Shown here one piece after another: positions 12,520-23,787 of a stretch of 64,000 nt of DNA (positions within the stretch are counted from its first letter, which is position 1; each line of letters starts with the position of its first letter). Origin of the DNA: Hamiltosporidium tvaerminnensis (lineage: Eukaryota > Microsporidia > Dubosqiidae). The DNA lies in assembly GCA_022605425.2 (NCBI GenBank), contig CM061254.1, positions 62,001 to 126,000 of the forward strand, in the 5' to 3' direction. Below the pieces are notes generated by a model. The model had not been told where the DNA came from and did not search any database. It worked only from the letters and a program-made list of their open reading frames with translations. Made by a program: the position numbers and the translations under genes.

Positions 12520-12690
12520 TTACGATGGTAGAGAGAGTGTAACCATATTAAATTCTATCTGTTTGGGTTGAGTGGATAGAATTGGTGTGATAATCATTGT
12601 TAATATTTTTGGAGAAATAAAAATCAAGATGAATCTGTAGGCCAATCAAGTATAATTTCGGGTTCTAACAGATTAGAAGAGGTATGCATA
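12520..12690. repeat. Diverged dispersed repeat, copy shared with 51115-51270
   Basis: The segment around GATAATCATTGTTAATATTT and the later CTGTAGGCCAATCAAG aligns in the same orientation with 51160-51235 (AAAATCATTGTTGCTATTTT and CTATAGACCAAGC). Identity is modest, roughly two thirds by eye. No open frame is shared. The element type is unknown. Confidence 0.4.
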
Positions 12691-13037
12691 TGTAAGTAAG
12701 TATAAACTACGATATTATTCAAATTAAAAACCCGATATATTAATGATTTATTTAATATATAGTATAATATTTAGAATTAAATCGATGGAAAAGGATACGA
12801 AGCATAAAAATTTAATAAATACAAGTATGATTCATACATTTATGGAATATTTCTTTTTTTTAATATAAAATTTAAACATATTTTTTCAATTAATATTAAA
12901 TCAATAATCAAGTTTTTAGTTTAAATATAATAATGTAAACATATTCTCGATTATTTCACAAATTTTGTTTTAATATATAATTCTTAAGACTATAAATATG
13001 ATTGTAAATATTTTTTTGTTAAATTATAAATATTATT

Positions 13038-13979
13038 CTATATAAATAAGAAATATGAGCCTTCGTATTTTTTAGAACAAATTTTCTTTCTTTTTGCACT
13101 GTAAAATCGACTTACGAACATTTTATTCAAAATAAAATGTTCAGTTTTTTTATTGATTTTTTTTACGAATTTTTGATTCTGAACTAGAATTAGAAATTCA
13201 ATCAATTTGCAAAATCTTTTAGAAGCAATCAAACTATTTTTATTTCTATTTGAATCTTCTATATCTTTAAGTATTATTTCTAAAGGTGGAATAAAGAAAG
13301 ACTTTTTTTGAAAACAAATATCCAATAATTGTCTGATTTGAAAATATGTTTTACATTTATCAAATACTTTGGAAACCGAGTCTAATTCTTTAGAATTTAG
13401 TTTATGTGTTCGTATACCGTTGAGTATGGAATTTAAAGAGTTGTAATTTTCCAAAAGAAGTAATTTTTTTGAAATTTTCAAGAATTTGTAAATTGAGTTT
13501 CTATTTTTAGAAATTTCATAGGAAATATAATTTTTCAAACAATTGTTTTTAGATTTGAGTTGTGACAGTGTGGGACACTTACTTTCAGACTCTTTACTTC
13601 CGTCATAGAACAATAGCTCAGATGGTTGTATGGATTTTACCATTTCAAAATCAATAATTGTCAATATTTTTGCTAAAGAATTTGATTTGAAATCCATTAT
13701 TGTTCGCTGACATATTTTTTCCATTTTTAATTTCCATTTAGATTCATTGACACCTTTTTTCAAAATAATTTGATACCTCGATAACGGTAATATATCAGTA
13801 GACCATAAAAATGTTATTTTACTTGCTTCTTCATCCATTTTTTTATCATTTTCTTCTTCATTTACATCCACTTTTATATTTTTCAATTCTTCAAATGTCT
13901 TATACGGTACGATAGTTGTCTCGCCGTATTTACAATATACAGAGATATATTTCATAAAATTATCTACTTTTTCATTCAT
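13038..13979 (-). CDS. RasGEF (CDC25-homology) domain protein
   Basis: This 313-residue protein would promote GDP release from a Ras-family small GTPase at membranes. Residues about 95-300 show the RasGEF order. First is the segment LAKILTIIDFEMVKSIQPSE (102-121), equivalent to the 'LA.qLT.IE..lf..I.p.ELL' block. Then NSIYKFLKISKKLLLLENYN (161-180) and SLNSILNGIRTHKL (181-194) match the 'fi.iA..l..l.NFnslm.Il.gL' block that carries the hairpin region. A Phe-Ile-Pro-Pro-Leu-Glu segment near 229-234 matches the 'iP.lg.yL.DL' block. The first 90 residues are divergent and acidic, with no extra domain seen. The C-terminus is very basic and may be trimmed relative to the family. The start is the first ATG of the frame, just after GTCTTA. 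The domain call is from family knowledge. The GTPase partner is unknown. Confidence 0.72.
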   Translation of the reverse strand: MNEKVDNFMKYISVYCKYGETTIVPYKTFEELKNIKVDVNEEENDKKMDEEASKITFLWSTDILPLSRYQIILKKGVNESKWKLKMEKICQRTIMDFKSNSLAKILTIIDFEMVKSIQPSELLFYDGSKESESKCPTLSQLKSKNNCLKNYISYEISKNRNSIYKFLKISKKLLLLENYNSLNSILNGIRTHKLNSKELDSVSKVFDKCKTYFQIRQLLDICFQKKSFFIPPLEIILKDIEDSNRNKNSLIASKRFCKLIEFLILVQNQKFVKKINKKTEHFILNKMFVSRFYSAKRKKICSKKYEGSYFLFI

Positions 13980-14447
13980 TAAGACTTTAATCTTCTGTCT
14001 TTTCTCTTACTTTAAATATTTATGAAAAATCCAATAAAAAATACGAATGTGAAACATTTCTATATAAAGATGTCAATCTAAACAATTTTAGAAAATCAAT
14101 AATTGGTTATCCACTATTTTTTTATTAATCATTTTTTATCTTTTTACACTCATTGGTATTTTTACTGATCAAAAATACTGCAAAAATTGTGATAAGAAAA
14201 AAAGAAGAAATTTCAAATATATTTTTAATTTAATTAATAAATTTATACAACGAATGTATTGAAGTTAAAGATAAAATACAAATTCATATTCTTATAGTTC
14301 ATCCTGTTTGAATATGAGTTATAAATGTATTTTCATATGTTACTAAGAAACTTTAAAATTGATTTTAAAATATTCTATCAAATGAACTATTTTTTTTAAC
14401 GGACAAAAAATAAGGTGAATATATTTTTTTAAAATTGACCCTAATCA
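13980..14447. other. Divergent intergenic region
   Basis: This spacer separates the minus-strand RasGEF gene from the plus-strand gene at 14448, so it should carry both promoters. A CCC motif lies eight bases before the plus-strand start (near 14439). Otherwise only A/T-rich sequence is seen. Confidence 0.5.
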
Positions 14448-14948
14448 ATGTTAAACCGAATGAAATGGATATTATATGTGTTATTGCCAAATATAACTAG
14501 TACAGGGATTTCAAGTGAGCGAAAAGCCTATAAAAGAACCTGTGAACAAATCAAGAGACAACAACAAAACAATGAAAGATCTCAAAATTATATTATTTCT
14601 TATTCTAAACAAGGAGAAACGGTAAATTTTGGACCAAATAACAAGAGGAACAAATCAAGAGTTTATAAAAAAGTAAAGCATGGTAAAAATGATAATGCAA
14701 GTACTGAATCTGAACAAGAAGGAAACAAAAAAGAAAGAAAGAGAAACAGAAAACTGCGTAAGAAGGAAGATTCAAAATCCAAAAACGATCCATTAAATAA
14801 ATATTTGACAAGTAGCAGAATATTGAAGGATGATCCCACTTTCGATACTATTCCCAAAGATGAAAAGATGGATGGATCAGGGCAGTCTTCGCATTCTTGT
14901 GTTACAAGCGAAGATTATTTTGCTGATACATCTGATTTTTGTGATTAA
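14448..14948 (+). CDS. Small basic secreted-type orphan protein
   Basis: The frame encodes 166 residues. A second ATG at 14460 gives a better signal peptide (Met-Lys-Trp, then a hydrophobic core through about residue 14 of that form), so translation may begin there. The mature part is strongly charged: Gln/Asn/Arg-rich near 30-60, Lys/Arg/Glu-rich with runs such as KKERKRNRKLRKKED near 95-109, and Ser/Asp-rich at the end. The basic run could serve as a nuclear localisation signal, which in a secreted protein would hint at action in a host nucleus. That is only an inference. No family is recognised. It resembles the protein at 7090-7578 in plan (signal peptide, then a Lys/Ser-rich body) but not in sequence. 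A CCC motif precedes the start. Confidence 0.7.
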   Translation: MLNRMKWILYVLLPNITSTGISSERKAYKRTCEQIKRQQQNNERSQNYIISYSKQGETVNFGPNNKRNKSRVYKKVKHGKNDNASTESEQEGNKKERKRNRKLRKKEDSKSKNDPLNKYLTSSRILKDDPTFDTIPKDEKMDGSGQSSHSCVTSEDYFADTSDFCD

Positions 14949-15239
14949 AAAATTAATAATCAGTTTAAAATAAATTTTTCAGGAATTTTGTTCTCTTGTT
15001 TTAAAGAAGTTGTTTTTCATTCATTTTTTTAAAAAATTAAATAATTTTCTAAAAATGTAATTCTGAAGTATTCTAAGATCAAATTTTAAAATTCTTATTT
15101 TCTTAAGACAATTATTCAAATAAAAAAGCTCGAAACATTTCCTTAATTTAGCTTAAAAAAATTCTAAGATTAAAGTTACATATCTTTTATAAATTTTCAA
15201 TTTGATAATTTTGTATAAAAAAAATAATAAAACGATTTT

Positions 15240-16208
15240 TTATTTACTTTTCTTAAAAAGAAATTTGACAGCACTCAATCCTGCTATACAGCCAGAAGCG
15301 GCAGCGGTTATAGCTTGCTTGTATTTCTTGTCTTGAACATCTCCTGCCGCTAGTAAACCTTCAATAGATGTATGCATATATTCATCTGCAACTAAATATC
15401 CATCCTTGTCACATTTTACTTCTTCCTTATTTATAAAAAATGTATTTGGATCGTGTCCGATTCCAAAGAACAAACCTTCTACTTCCAATCGAAGAATTTC
15501 ATTGGTTTTTACATTTTTTAAAATTAAAAACTCCAAAAATTCGTTTCCACCAGCAGATTCTAAAACATAATTTTTTAAAATTTCAACTTTCGGATTATTT
15601 TCAATTTTCTGCAACAAATCTTTTCGAGCTCTAAAATTTTCACTTCGATGTATTAAATACACTTTACTGCCAATATTTGATAAATATCCAGCTTCTTCCA
15701 TCGCAGAATCACCTCCCCCAATGACAGCTATATTCCTGTTTCTATAAGCCCATCCGTCACAAACAGCACATGAACTTACACCCTTCTGCCAATACTCATC
15801 ATCATTGGTACCAGGAACAAACAATCTCCTAGCCTGTGCCCCTGTAGCCACAATAACACATTCGCTGTACCATACTTTACTCCCACATTTTATTACAAAC
15901 CACCCCTCTTCTTTACCCAATTCAGTCACCGTCTCACTCACTATTTCTATTTTTCCACTTTTCATTACCTGTCTCTGCATCCCCATAACCAATTCATTTC
16001 CCATTATCTTATCAGGAAACCCAGGATAGTTATCCACAGCTGTAGTAGTAGTTAACTGACCCCCAGGTCCATTGTTACCTATAACTTTACCTTCAAATAG
16101 TAAAGGACAGTACTCCTGTGTATAAAGACATGCACTATATGCAGCAGGACCAGATCCTATAACACACAATTTATATATTTTCTTATCATCTGTCTTATTA
16201 TCAATCAT
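15240..16208 (-). CDS. TRR1: Thioredoxin reductase (NADPH), low-molecular-weight type
   Basis: The 322-residue flavoprotein transfers electrons from NADPH through FAD and a redox-active disulfide to thioredoxin in the cytosol, supporting peroxide defence and ribonucleotide reduction. All key elements are visible: the FAD-binding GSGPAA (18-23), GGQLTTTT and DNYPGFP (49-65), the catalytic CAVC (Cys147 and Cys150), the NADPH-binding GGGDSAMEEA (164-173), the HRSENFRARK segment that contacts the NADPH phosphate, and the C-terminal GLLAAGDVQD FAD motif. Length matches fungal Trr1 (about 319). The start is the first ATG. The gene is intact, with no frameshift. It is read toward the plus-strand gene ending at 14948 across a 291-base spacer that shows no other gene. 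One of the safest calls in the window. Confidence 0.97.
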   Translation of the reverse strand: MIDNKTDDKKIYKLCVIGSGPAAYSACLYTQEYCPLLFEGKVIGNNGPGGQLTTTTAVDNYPGFPDKIMGNELVMGMQRQVMKSGKIEIVSETVTELGKEEGWFVIKCGSKVWYSECVIVATGAQARRLFVPGTNDDEYWQKGVSSCAVCDGWAYRNRNIAVIGGGDSAMEEAGYLSNIGSKVYLIHRSENFRARKDLLQKIENNPKVEILKNYVLESAGGNEFLEFLILKNVKTNEILRLEVEGLFFGIGHDPNTFFINKEEVKCDKDGYLVADEYMHTSIEGLLAAGDVQDKKYKQAITAAASGCIAGLSAVKFLFKKSK

Positions 16209-16624
16209 ATCTTCTAACGGTTTTTATTTCGTTTTTTTTTTTTTATAAATCAAATTACAAAAAAAATTATTTATAAATCTTTCACAATTCTGTAAAATTC
16301 TGTAAAATAAATTATTTTTTTTATTTCACTTAAAAAAAAAGTTTTATACAAACTATTAGAAAATATATTCAAATTATTAGAAAATCTATTTTAATTATTG
16401 TTTACTAAGAAATAAAATTATTTTTTTCTTTTCAGCAAACTATAAAATAGTTCAAGAATTTTTTAGAATTATAATTTATAAATATTTTTATGGCGTTTAA
16501 TGAAATAAAAGTTTCTTTTAAAAAAATTTATTTAAATTATTTTTAAATAATCTTTTTATGCATAAATAGTTAAGAGAGAATAACCAAATAAAAAAATTAT
16601 CTTCTTTAGACTAGTTATGTGGAA

Positions 16625-17270
16625 TTTTTGTGAGAATAAGTATCCGATTTTTAGTGGTATGAAAATAAACTATATTTTAAATTTATGAATATGAATATTT
16701 TCAAAGAAAAGTTTGTCTACTGAGTGTAGAGAATTTTTCTAAAAAAAGGTGTAACTTCATATTTAACTATATTGTACAACACAGCAAATTTTATAGGTAA
16801 TTAAACTGTTAAAGTATGAAAACTTAAGCTTTCTCACTCGGTTTATAAAATAAGAAAAATTTTACCCTTTAAAAAGCCATAGAATGCAAAGATGCAGGCT
16901 ATACCGTTTGAAGGCATAAAAAAGTTTATGCACCGCCGTATAAGCCACCTAAATATAACTAACTGTTTGTTTATTGGGTTCAGAAAGAGTAGAGTAATAA
17001 AATGCTGTTTATCTCGGGTTGAAAAGGCGAGTTTTGACTTGCAATCACACTTAAAGAAATAGAAATTAACTTACAGTGGACAATTCCCATAGTCATTATT
17101 TAGGTTCTACATTCGTTTTAAATCAAAATATTTTGACTTTATGTATGGTAGAGTATTTAGATCGAGTACGAGGAACCGAACCACTTAAATATGTTAAACC
17201 AAGAACTACGTTTATGTTATGAAAACAATATAAAACACTCTAGTCTTCAAAATATGTGAGATATAATGAA
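16625..17270 (+). repeat. Dispersed ~0.7 kb repeat, copy B (decayed)
   Basis: It aligns with copy C (49433-50160) in the same orientation. Examples are GATTTTTAGTGG versus GATTTTTGGTGG, GTTTATTGGGTTCAGAAAG in both, TTAGGTTCTACA in both, and a shared end AAACCAAGAACTACGTTTAT versus AAACCTAGAACTGCGTTAAT. Most differences are toward A or T, as expected of an old neutral copy. Confidence 0.75.
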
Positions 17271-18711
17271 TAAACACAATGGAAGGTTAAAATTATTTTT
17301 AATGTAAAATAAAAATCTAAACTTATCAAAAACTTTATTGAAAAATTATACGGAAAGATGGTTGGTGAAATTTAATTTGAATTCTTTATTGATTAGTTTA
17401 TTTAGACATTATATTAAACGATATTTATCTTCGTTTAAGTAACAATATAACCTTCAAAAGATACAACTAATATATGAACCATTCATATTATATTCTCTTC
17501 TTAGTAGAAGAACAACGAGCCAAAAGAAATATAATTATAAATTTAGAGACAAATAAAAAGAATTCATAAGAAGAAAAAAGAATTTAAAGTATTAAAAAAT
17601 TAACTTTAGAAGTAAAAAATTTTATTTTTTTTAAGTAGAAACTATAAAAGAAAATCTTTCAAATGAAATAATATTAAAGCTCTTGAATTGTTTGGGAGAA
17701 CCTTAAGTTTTCGACTTATAATTTAATAGAATAATTAACTTATAAGACATTATAAAATTCTATTTAGTTTAAAACCGATTTATTCAAAATGGAAACATAA
17801 TTTAAATTGTATTTATAAAGCTTATTCAAAAAAATATTTTTTTTAAGAATTCTAAATTTTGATAAAATGAAAAATTGATATATCAATAGAGCCTGAAAAA
17901 TTAGAAACAATGAGATCTAGAGAATATTTGAACAAGAAAAACTTTTCTCGGACCATTCTATTAATTTGAGTAACATATCGGAATAAAAATATTACATATT
18001 TTATAAAGAATTATTGTTTTAGTTAGACACAAATTCCAATAAATAGGTTTTTTTTTATATTTTAGAAAATCTAATGAAAAGACCTATTCATTTAAAGCAT
18101 ACGTATATTTAAATGAAAACGACAAAATAACAAACTATTTTAATGTAATTTCAGATATGTCAATGTGTATATCATCATGGTGTAATTATATAATATAATA
18201 ACCATTTGATTAGCTTCTTAATACATATAGAGCAATATAAAAACCAATAAAAAATTTAACATTCAAATCCTTCAACAAACTTATAAAATATAAATTATTA
18301 GGGACTTTAAACCAAAATCCTAATTGTTTGAGTTTATCAGAATAAATATAAAAACATTATTATTTAAATTTAATTGACTTATAAATCAATAATTCATAGG
18401 ATTTGATTCAATTAAAGGCAAAATATTTTAAAATGTATAAATTCTATTAAAATACCAATTAAATATTTGTAAATCAGACACCTTTAAAGCATAGAAACAT
18501 GAAAAAAGCTTAACAGAAAGGCAATTTAAATATGGGTGAACTAAAAACTTAAAATAAATAATTAGAAATATAAACATATGAAGGTCTTCTAAATATAAAC
18601 CTTAATATAAACATTTCCTCAATTAAGTACTACGATTCTGTAAAAAGTATGGATTCTTAATACTTATAAGAGTATTTCATAATCTATAATACAACATTTT
18701 TTTAATATCTA

Positions 18712-18788
18712 CTAGTGCTTTAAAGGCGAATGAATACCTTGGCGTTTTTTTGTTCACTTCTATGCTCCGAGAAGCAAAAGAGCACTAG
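18712..18788. other. tRNA-sized stem structure of unknown nature
   Basis: CTAGTGCT at 18712-18719 pairs perfectly with AGCACTAG at 18781-18788. Inside are two further small stems, AAGG with CCTT and CTTCT with AGAAG. The 77-base segment is GC-richer than its surroundings. I could not fit a legitimate tRNA cloverleaf or U6 motifs on either strand, so function is open. Confidence 0.3.
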
Positions 18789-19151
18789 AATAAGTACGTA
18801 AGTATAATTTTAATAAATTAAAAATACTTTAGAATTTTAGATTTTGAAAAAAGACAACCAACAAGCTTAAAAATCATTTATAGAATATCTTGAAATACAA
18901 TTTACAAATTTAAAAGAACTATGAGTGTTTTAGAAATATTCATAGTGAAATAAATGTATTATAAGAAGCTTAGCACATATAGAATTGTTTTTAAAAAGAA
19001 CAAAAGAGAAAATTAAAGAGTAAACTGATAAAGCAGAAAATTTATTTCATCTTTTTTTGTAGAGAAACCAGTATAGCATTATAAATATCCCAGAAAAAAA
19101 CTAAGATCAGTAAAAAAATGCAAAGAATGATTTCTCTGGGCCCAAACCATC

Positions 19152-20731
19152 TTACTTTTTTGACTCTGAATCGGTGTTTGGGCTTTCAGGTGCAGAAGAA
19201 CAAAAGAGAAGTTTAAGTTCTTCAGAAGGGAGGGTTAAAATTTCCTGTTCAAATATATGTTTTAAATAACTTTCCTTTATCTTGCTATCCTTTGCGGTAA
19301 TCTTCGTTTTTTCATTTATTCGTTTGTCTAAAAACGTTTTAAAACTATCATTAGAAAACAACTCCACAAAACAATATATTTCCATTAAAATTGTTATTTT
19401 TGGTACTTTATGACAATCTAAATAGTCTCCGTCTTGGGTTTTAACATATTCAATCTTTTTTGTATCGAATATTTGTTTATAACTATCAATGCGCTCTTTT
19501 CTTAATTTTTTTATAATTTCGATTTTTTCAGTCTTTTCAGATTCCGTTTTTAAAACATCTGCAAGGAACAAAAATTCCATAATAATTCTTGGAATATTAT
19601 TTTTGATTAAAGTTTCTTCTCTGAGACATAAAGCATTTAAGCATAATACAGCAGAAATATATTTATGATATTGTTCTGTTGTTTTTTCCTTCAGAAAATC
19701 ATATAAAGCTTTTATAAAAATCACATCACTTTCTTCACATAAAAGTTGTAGGAATACAAGAGGGAAGTTGGGATCTTCTGGTTTATTTTGAAAATTGCTT
19801 ATATTTTTCTCGAAATCAAATATTTCATCAAATCCGTTTGGGTTTTTGAAAACCTTTGCCTAAATTTCTCTGAAATAAATTTAAATACCTTTATATAGTG
19901 TTGATCAGTGAATTTAGCATTCACATCACTACTTAAGGATTTAATTTCTTGTTTTATAGTTCCTACAAGGAAATCTCCGTTCACAATGCAAATCATTTGT
20001 CGCGAATTGTGGTAAGATGTATCAGCAGAGTAAGAACCTATATAATTATAAAAATATCTCCATTTAAAGTATAAAAAAAAAACGAAAAGTTGTTCAAATG
20101 TGGCACTTGATAAGAAATCGCCTAAAGTAGATGATTTTAGACCTTCCATAAATTGTATTTTTATGTCTCGTAATATGATTAGATCAGTTGCATCCTCTTT
20201 GTTGAAGCTCTTTGATATCACTGACTTCATTTCCTTTTCTTTCATTTTTAAATTAAGAAGATTCTTCGAAATCTTAACTTTATTTGTTACAAACTTAATG
20301 AATACATCTTGCACAATTTTTTTAATATCTTCATTTTCTTTAGACATCTCAAGAAATTTCCCAAAGCAAATCATATTAAAAAGAAGTTCGGGTTGATATG
20401 CTTTAAAATCCTTTTCATTATAATCATTATAAACAATGATACAAATCAAAGTTGTAAAATGAATCAAGAATGGATGAAGTTCTTCTTTGACATAATCTCT
20501 TAGTTCGTTAAAATAAAAACTTGCAATTTTGAGCATTTGATCTTTTTTATTGATATTTATTTTGTTTAAAATTTCGGAAATACGTTTTTTGGCTTCTTTG
20601 TTATCCACTTGTATGTCATCATACGAAGTTTTCATATGCATTTTATTTATAATTGTAGGATCTTCCAAAATAACTCTAGAGCTATTTTCTGGTGGTAATG
20701 CTGCTTTACAAAGAAAAATATAAAAAAACAT
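19152..20731 (-). pseudogene. Frameshifted secreted-type orphan gene (two frames)
   Basis: Two minus-strand frames overlap by about 60 bases. The first (20731-19799, 310 codons) begins with Met-Phe-Phe-Tyr-Ile-Phe and a short hydrophobic leader, then a Lys/Phe/Asn-rich helical body. The second is open from about 19860 to 19152 and continues the same Lys/Glu/Phe-rich composition, ending in a Ser/Pro-rich acidic tail. There is no ATG near the 5' end of the second frame (its first usable codon would be GTG), so I read both as one gene of about 525 codons with a single frame change near 19800-19860, possibly in the A-run after TTTTC. A sequencing or assembly slip would explain it equally well. 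No family is recognised. Length, leader and composition resemble the intact 548-residue protein at 47606-49252, including a Gln-Pro-x-x-Leu-Phe-type segment in both, but homology is not shown. Confidence 0.55.
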
Positions 20732-21376
20732 AGGATTCTTTTTTTCTTACATTATATATTCAGAAATTTACCAAAACAAGATAGATTAATTTGAAAAAGT
20801 TGTTGCGCTACCTTTTAAAGTAAATTATCATTTTTTTTTCATTGTTCATTTGAAAAAAATATCAAATTGTTTCTTAATTTTGATCAATAGAATTAGATTT
20901 TCATTTTTTTTTGTATTTTTCGAAGAATGAAAAACTATCTAAACCAATAAATTTATATATTCCTATATTCTTCTAAAAAAACGATATTCTAAAAAAAAGC
21001 AAAAATACGCGTTTAGATGTATTCATACTACAGTTATACACCAACAAGAAGAATTTAAAAACAAATGACTTAAAAAAACCAACCTATTTATTCCTATGAA
21101 ATTATCAGAATGATGGATACACTCTATTACAAAATAAATGAAAAAAACTTGAATATCAATAATATCACTTAAAAAAGAAGCCACAAAAAATAAATTAAGT
21201 ATGAAACCGAACAAAAGACAAAATAAATATATTAAACTCAATCATTAGATATCTTTAACAGATAAAGTAATAGAAACCTTAAAAAAATAACAAATGCTAA
21301 CATTAAATAAGTATTCTTTTACAATTCAAACCCGTTTGTGACAATCAAAAATTAAAAGTTCATAAGATTAAAAAAG

Positions 21377-21556
21377 TTTAAATCCAATATTTTTTTTATT
21401 GAGTTTAAGATTTAACAGATGATTTTCTGAGTTTTAATTAAAATTAAAAGAAAAACTTTAAATCCAATCTTTTTTTTATTGAGTTTAAGATTTAACAGTT
21501 GATTTTAGGAGTTTTAAACAAAATTTAAAGAAAAAAATTAAATCCAATATTTTTAT
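21377..21556. repeat. 80-bp tandem repeat, about 2.2 copies
   Basis: Copies start at 21377, 21457 and 21537 (partial), each with TTTAAATCCAAT or a one-base variant followed by a T-run and ATTGAGTTTAAGATTTAACAG. Non-coding. Confidence 0.85.
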
Positions 21557-22898
21557 TTGACAAAGAGGTTTATAAAAGTCAATTCTTTAAATTAAACATA
21601 TCTTTTATTTATAAAAAAACTAGTTTCCCACCGCGTGTTGCTGTGATTATGAATGAACTTATATTCAAGTATAATAAAAACAGAAAATACATTATTTTAC
21701 TAATTTGATTAGTATTTATATATTTTTTTAAATGCTTTTAAACAATAAATTCGTTGTTTTTTTTGTTTTAACCAAAGAAATAGAAAAGATTTCCATAAAT
21801 GAATCGGCTAGACAGAGTTATCATGTTAAAAGCACATTTTAACCAAGTCTACTCTCCATATTGCATCGTTTACATTTGTGCGTTTTATTGTTTCTATAAA
21901 AATGAGTGGTAAAGAAATTCACACTTTTAAATAACTTTTCCGTTGGAACCGTTGAAATGTGTGGAAAAAGTAAAATACCCATTTAATAATACTTTTCAGT
22001 TATTAATACCCTTTAGAGTATCACACCCTCAAATCACACCCTATTCTTATTTCCTTTTATATTGACAACCTTTAAAATATCTCAATTCATATTATCAGTC
22101 ATAACCCAATATAAATGTAATGCCGTAAGTCCTTTAACAAATTTGAATTTACTATAAATTATAAAATAGTTTAAAAACTATCATAGAAAGAGCCAGGAAA
22201 ATTAACAATGAAAATATCAGATTATAATAAAAAAAGATATATTTTTCATGGTTTTGATATTTTTTCATTTCTACTTTCTTACAATAGAATTTACCAGACA
22301 AAATTTTTTTTTTAATTCTAAAAGACCTTTCTTTTGCAGTATCCCAAAAGAAAGCCTTTAAAATTACTTAAAGCTTAACAATAGAAAAATCTGTTTTTAA
22401 TTCAAAAGCCAAACAAGTATTTTTTAGTAAAATATAAATAATTATCTAAAGTAAATCATTAAAGGTGTTTTCAATGTTTTTTTAAATTTATTTAAGTTTC
22501 AAACTTCATAGTGAAAGTATTAGAAATATAAATCGGTTTTTAAAAAAGCAGTAAATATTCGAATATATTACTTTAAAAAAATTATCCAAATAATCTTAGC
22601 AATAAACAAAGAAGAACTTTTATAAGAAAAAAAGACAAATTTATTTTGTTATAATTGACGATCTTTTGCAATAAAAATTCAGATATGGTCTAAAAAAAGA
22701 GCTGTTTTTGAGTTAAAACCGAAAAATATTTGAATTGTTCGCAATAAATAGAAAGTTTCAGATTATCTCAAAGCAAATAAAAGAGTAGATATTGCCTATA
22801 AAAACATTTAGTACTCCATTACAAATTTTCAAGGCACTTGTGAAAAAATGTGAAGCCTGTTTGAGATATAACAGTCTAAATGCTATTCAAGACATACA

Positions 22899-22918
22899 TG
22901 TACATACATGTATGTACA
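22899..22918. repeat. Perfect 20-bp palindrome
   Basis: TGTACATACATGTATGTACA equals its own reverse complement. It is followed by a short GATAGATATAATAT-type microsatellite. It could be a simple-repeat by-product. Confidence 0.8.
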
Positions 22919-23405
22919 ATATGATAGATATAATATGATAGATATATTATGTATTGCGTAGATATGAGGCGGTATTTAGAACACAATGATGGGTATTCAT
23001 GGATTTTAAACGTTATAGACACAATCTAAGTTTTTATAGCCATTAAATTTCCCGATTAAGTGCTTAATCATCTAAAAAAGTTATCGGAATAATATATATG
23101 AATTTTGGTGTGCCTATATCAATTAAAGCAGATAATACTAAAGAATTTTCGAAGGAACTGTTGCGTCAATTTTCATGGAAATCTAAATATAAGCATCTTG
23201 TACTCAAGAAATAGAAATCCATGCGCTTAGGTCATATTCGATAGCTATTTAAACTTTAAAAGATGGTTATCTAAAATTCTTATGGGAAATATAGAGAAAA
23301 AATGGATTGATACTTTACAATCAATAATCCATACACAAACACTCTTATTACTAAAGCCACAAATCATTCTTCTTTTAAGTTGTTTCATAGAGAAGTTTAT
23401 ACAAT

Positions 23406-23787
23406 ACTCAAATATAAAATTTTGATATTTTCTAAAATGATGAAGTGGTATTAGAAAATAAATATAACGGGTGGACATTAGACTCAAATTTAAAATTTTG
23501 ATATTTTCTAAAATGATGAAGTGGTATTAGAAAATAAATACAATGGTTGGACATTAGACTCAAATATAAAATTTTGATATTTTCTAAAATGATGAAGTGG
23601 TATTAGAAAATAAATACAATGGTTGGACATTAGACTCAAATATAAAATTTTGATATTTTCTAAAATGATGAAGTGATATTAGAAAATAAATATAACGGGT
23701 GGACATTAGAAGAAAAATATAAAATTTTGATATTTTCTAAAATGATGAAGTGGTATTAGAAAATAAATACAATGGTTGGACATTAGA
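23406..23787. repeat. 76-bp tandem satellite, five copies
   Basis: Copies begin at 23406, 23482, 23558, 23634 and 23710, each with ATAAAATTTTGATATTTTC, then AAAATGATGAAGTGGTATT, then a GGTTGGACATTAGA or GGGTGGACATTAGA variant. Two sequence variants alternate, so the array grew partly by two-unit steps. It lies just downstream of R2-like copy 1. No coding frame runs through all copies. Confidence 0.92.

Larger units (their letters stand above)
7579..13037. other. 5.4-kb gene-free AT-rich stretch with repeats and retroelement scrap
   Basis: No gene is supported. Within it I annotate separately a 19-bp tandem repeat (8066-8165), a 73-bp tandem duplication (8526-8671), a GC-richer island between short direct repeats (9009-9233), a scrap of the R2-like retroelement (9655-9775) and a segment shared with 51.1 kb (12520-12690). 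Between these lies featureless A/T-rich DNA. Confidence 0.6.
16209..19151. other. 2.9-kb gene-free AT-rich stretch
   Basis: No coding frame is supported. It contains a decayed copy of the 0.7-kb repeat (about 16625-17270) and a GC-richer stem structure at 18712-18788, both annotated separately. The remainder is featureless A/T-rich DNA. Confidence 0.6.
20732..23405. other. 2.7-kb gene-free AT-rich stretch
   Basis: No gene is supported. The minus frame at 21023-21241 is hydrophobic but lies in A/T-rich DNA and has no other support. The region holds an 80-bp tandem repeat (21377-21556), a degenerate patch near 22000-22050 with CACACCCT-type motifs related to the 32-39 kb minisatellite, and a 20-bp palindrome at 22899-22918. 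Confidence 0.55.

Noticed and set aside
18712-18788. U6 snRNA or tRNA call for the stem structure
   Set aside because: There is no ACAGAGA-type box, no proper anticodon arm and no fitting T arm on either strand. I kept it only as an unknown structure.
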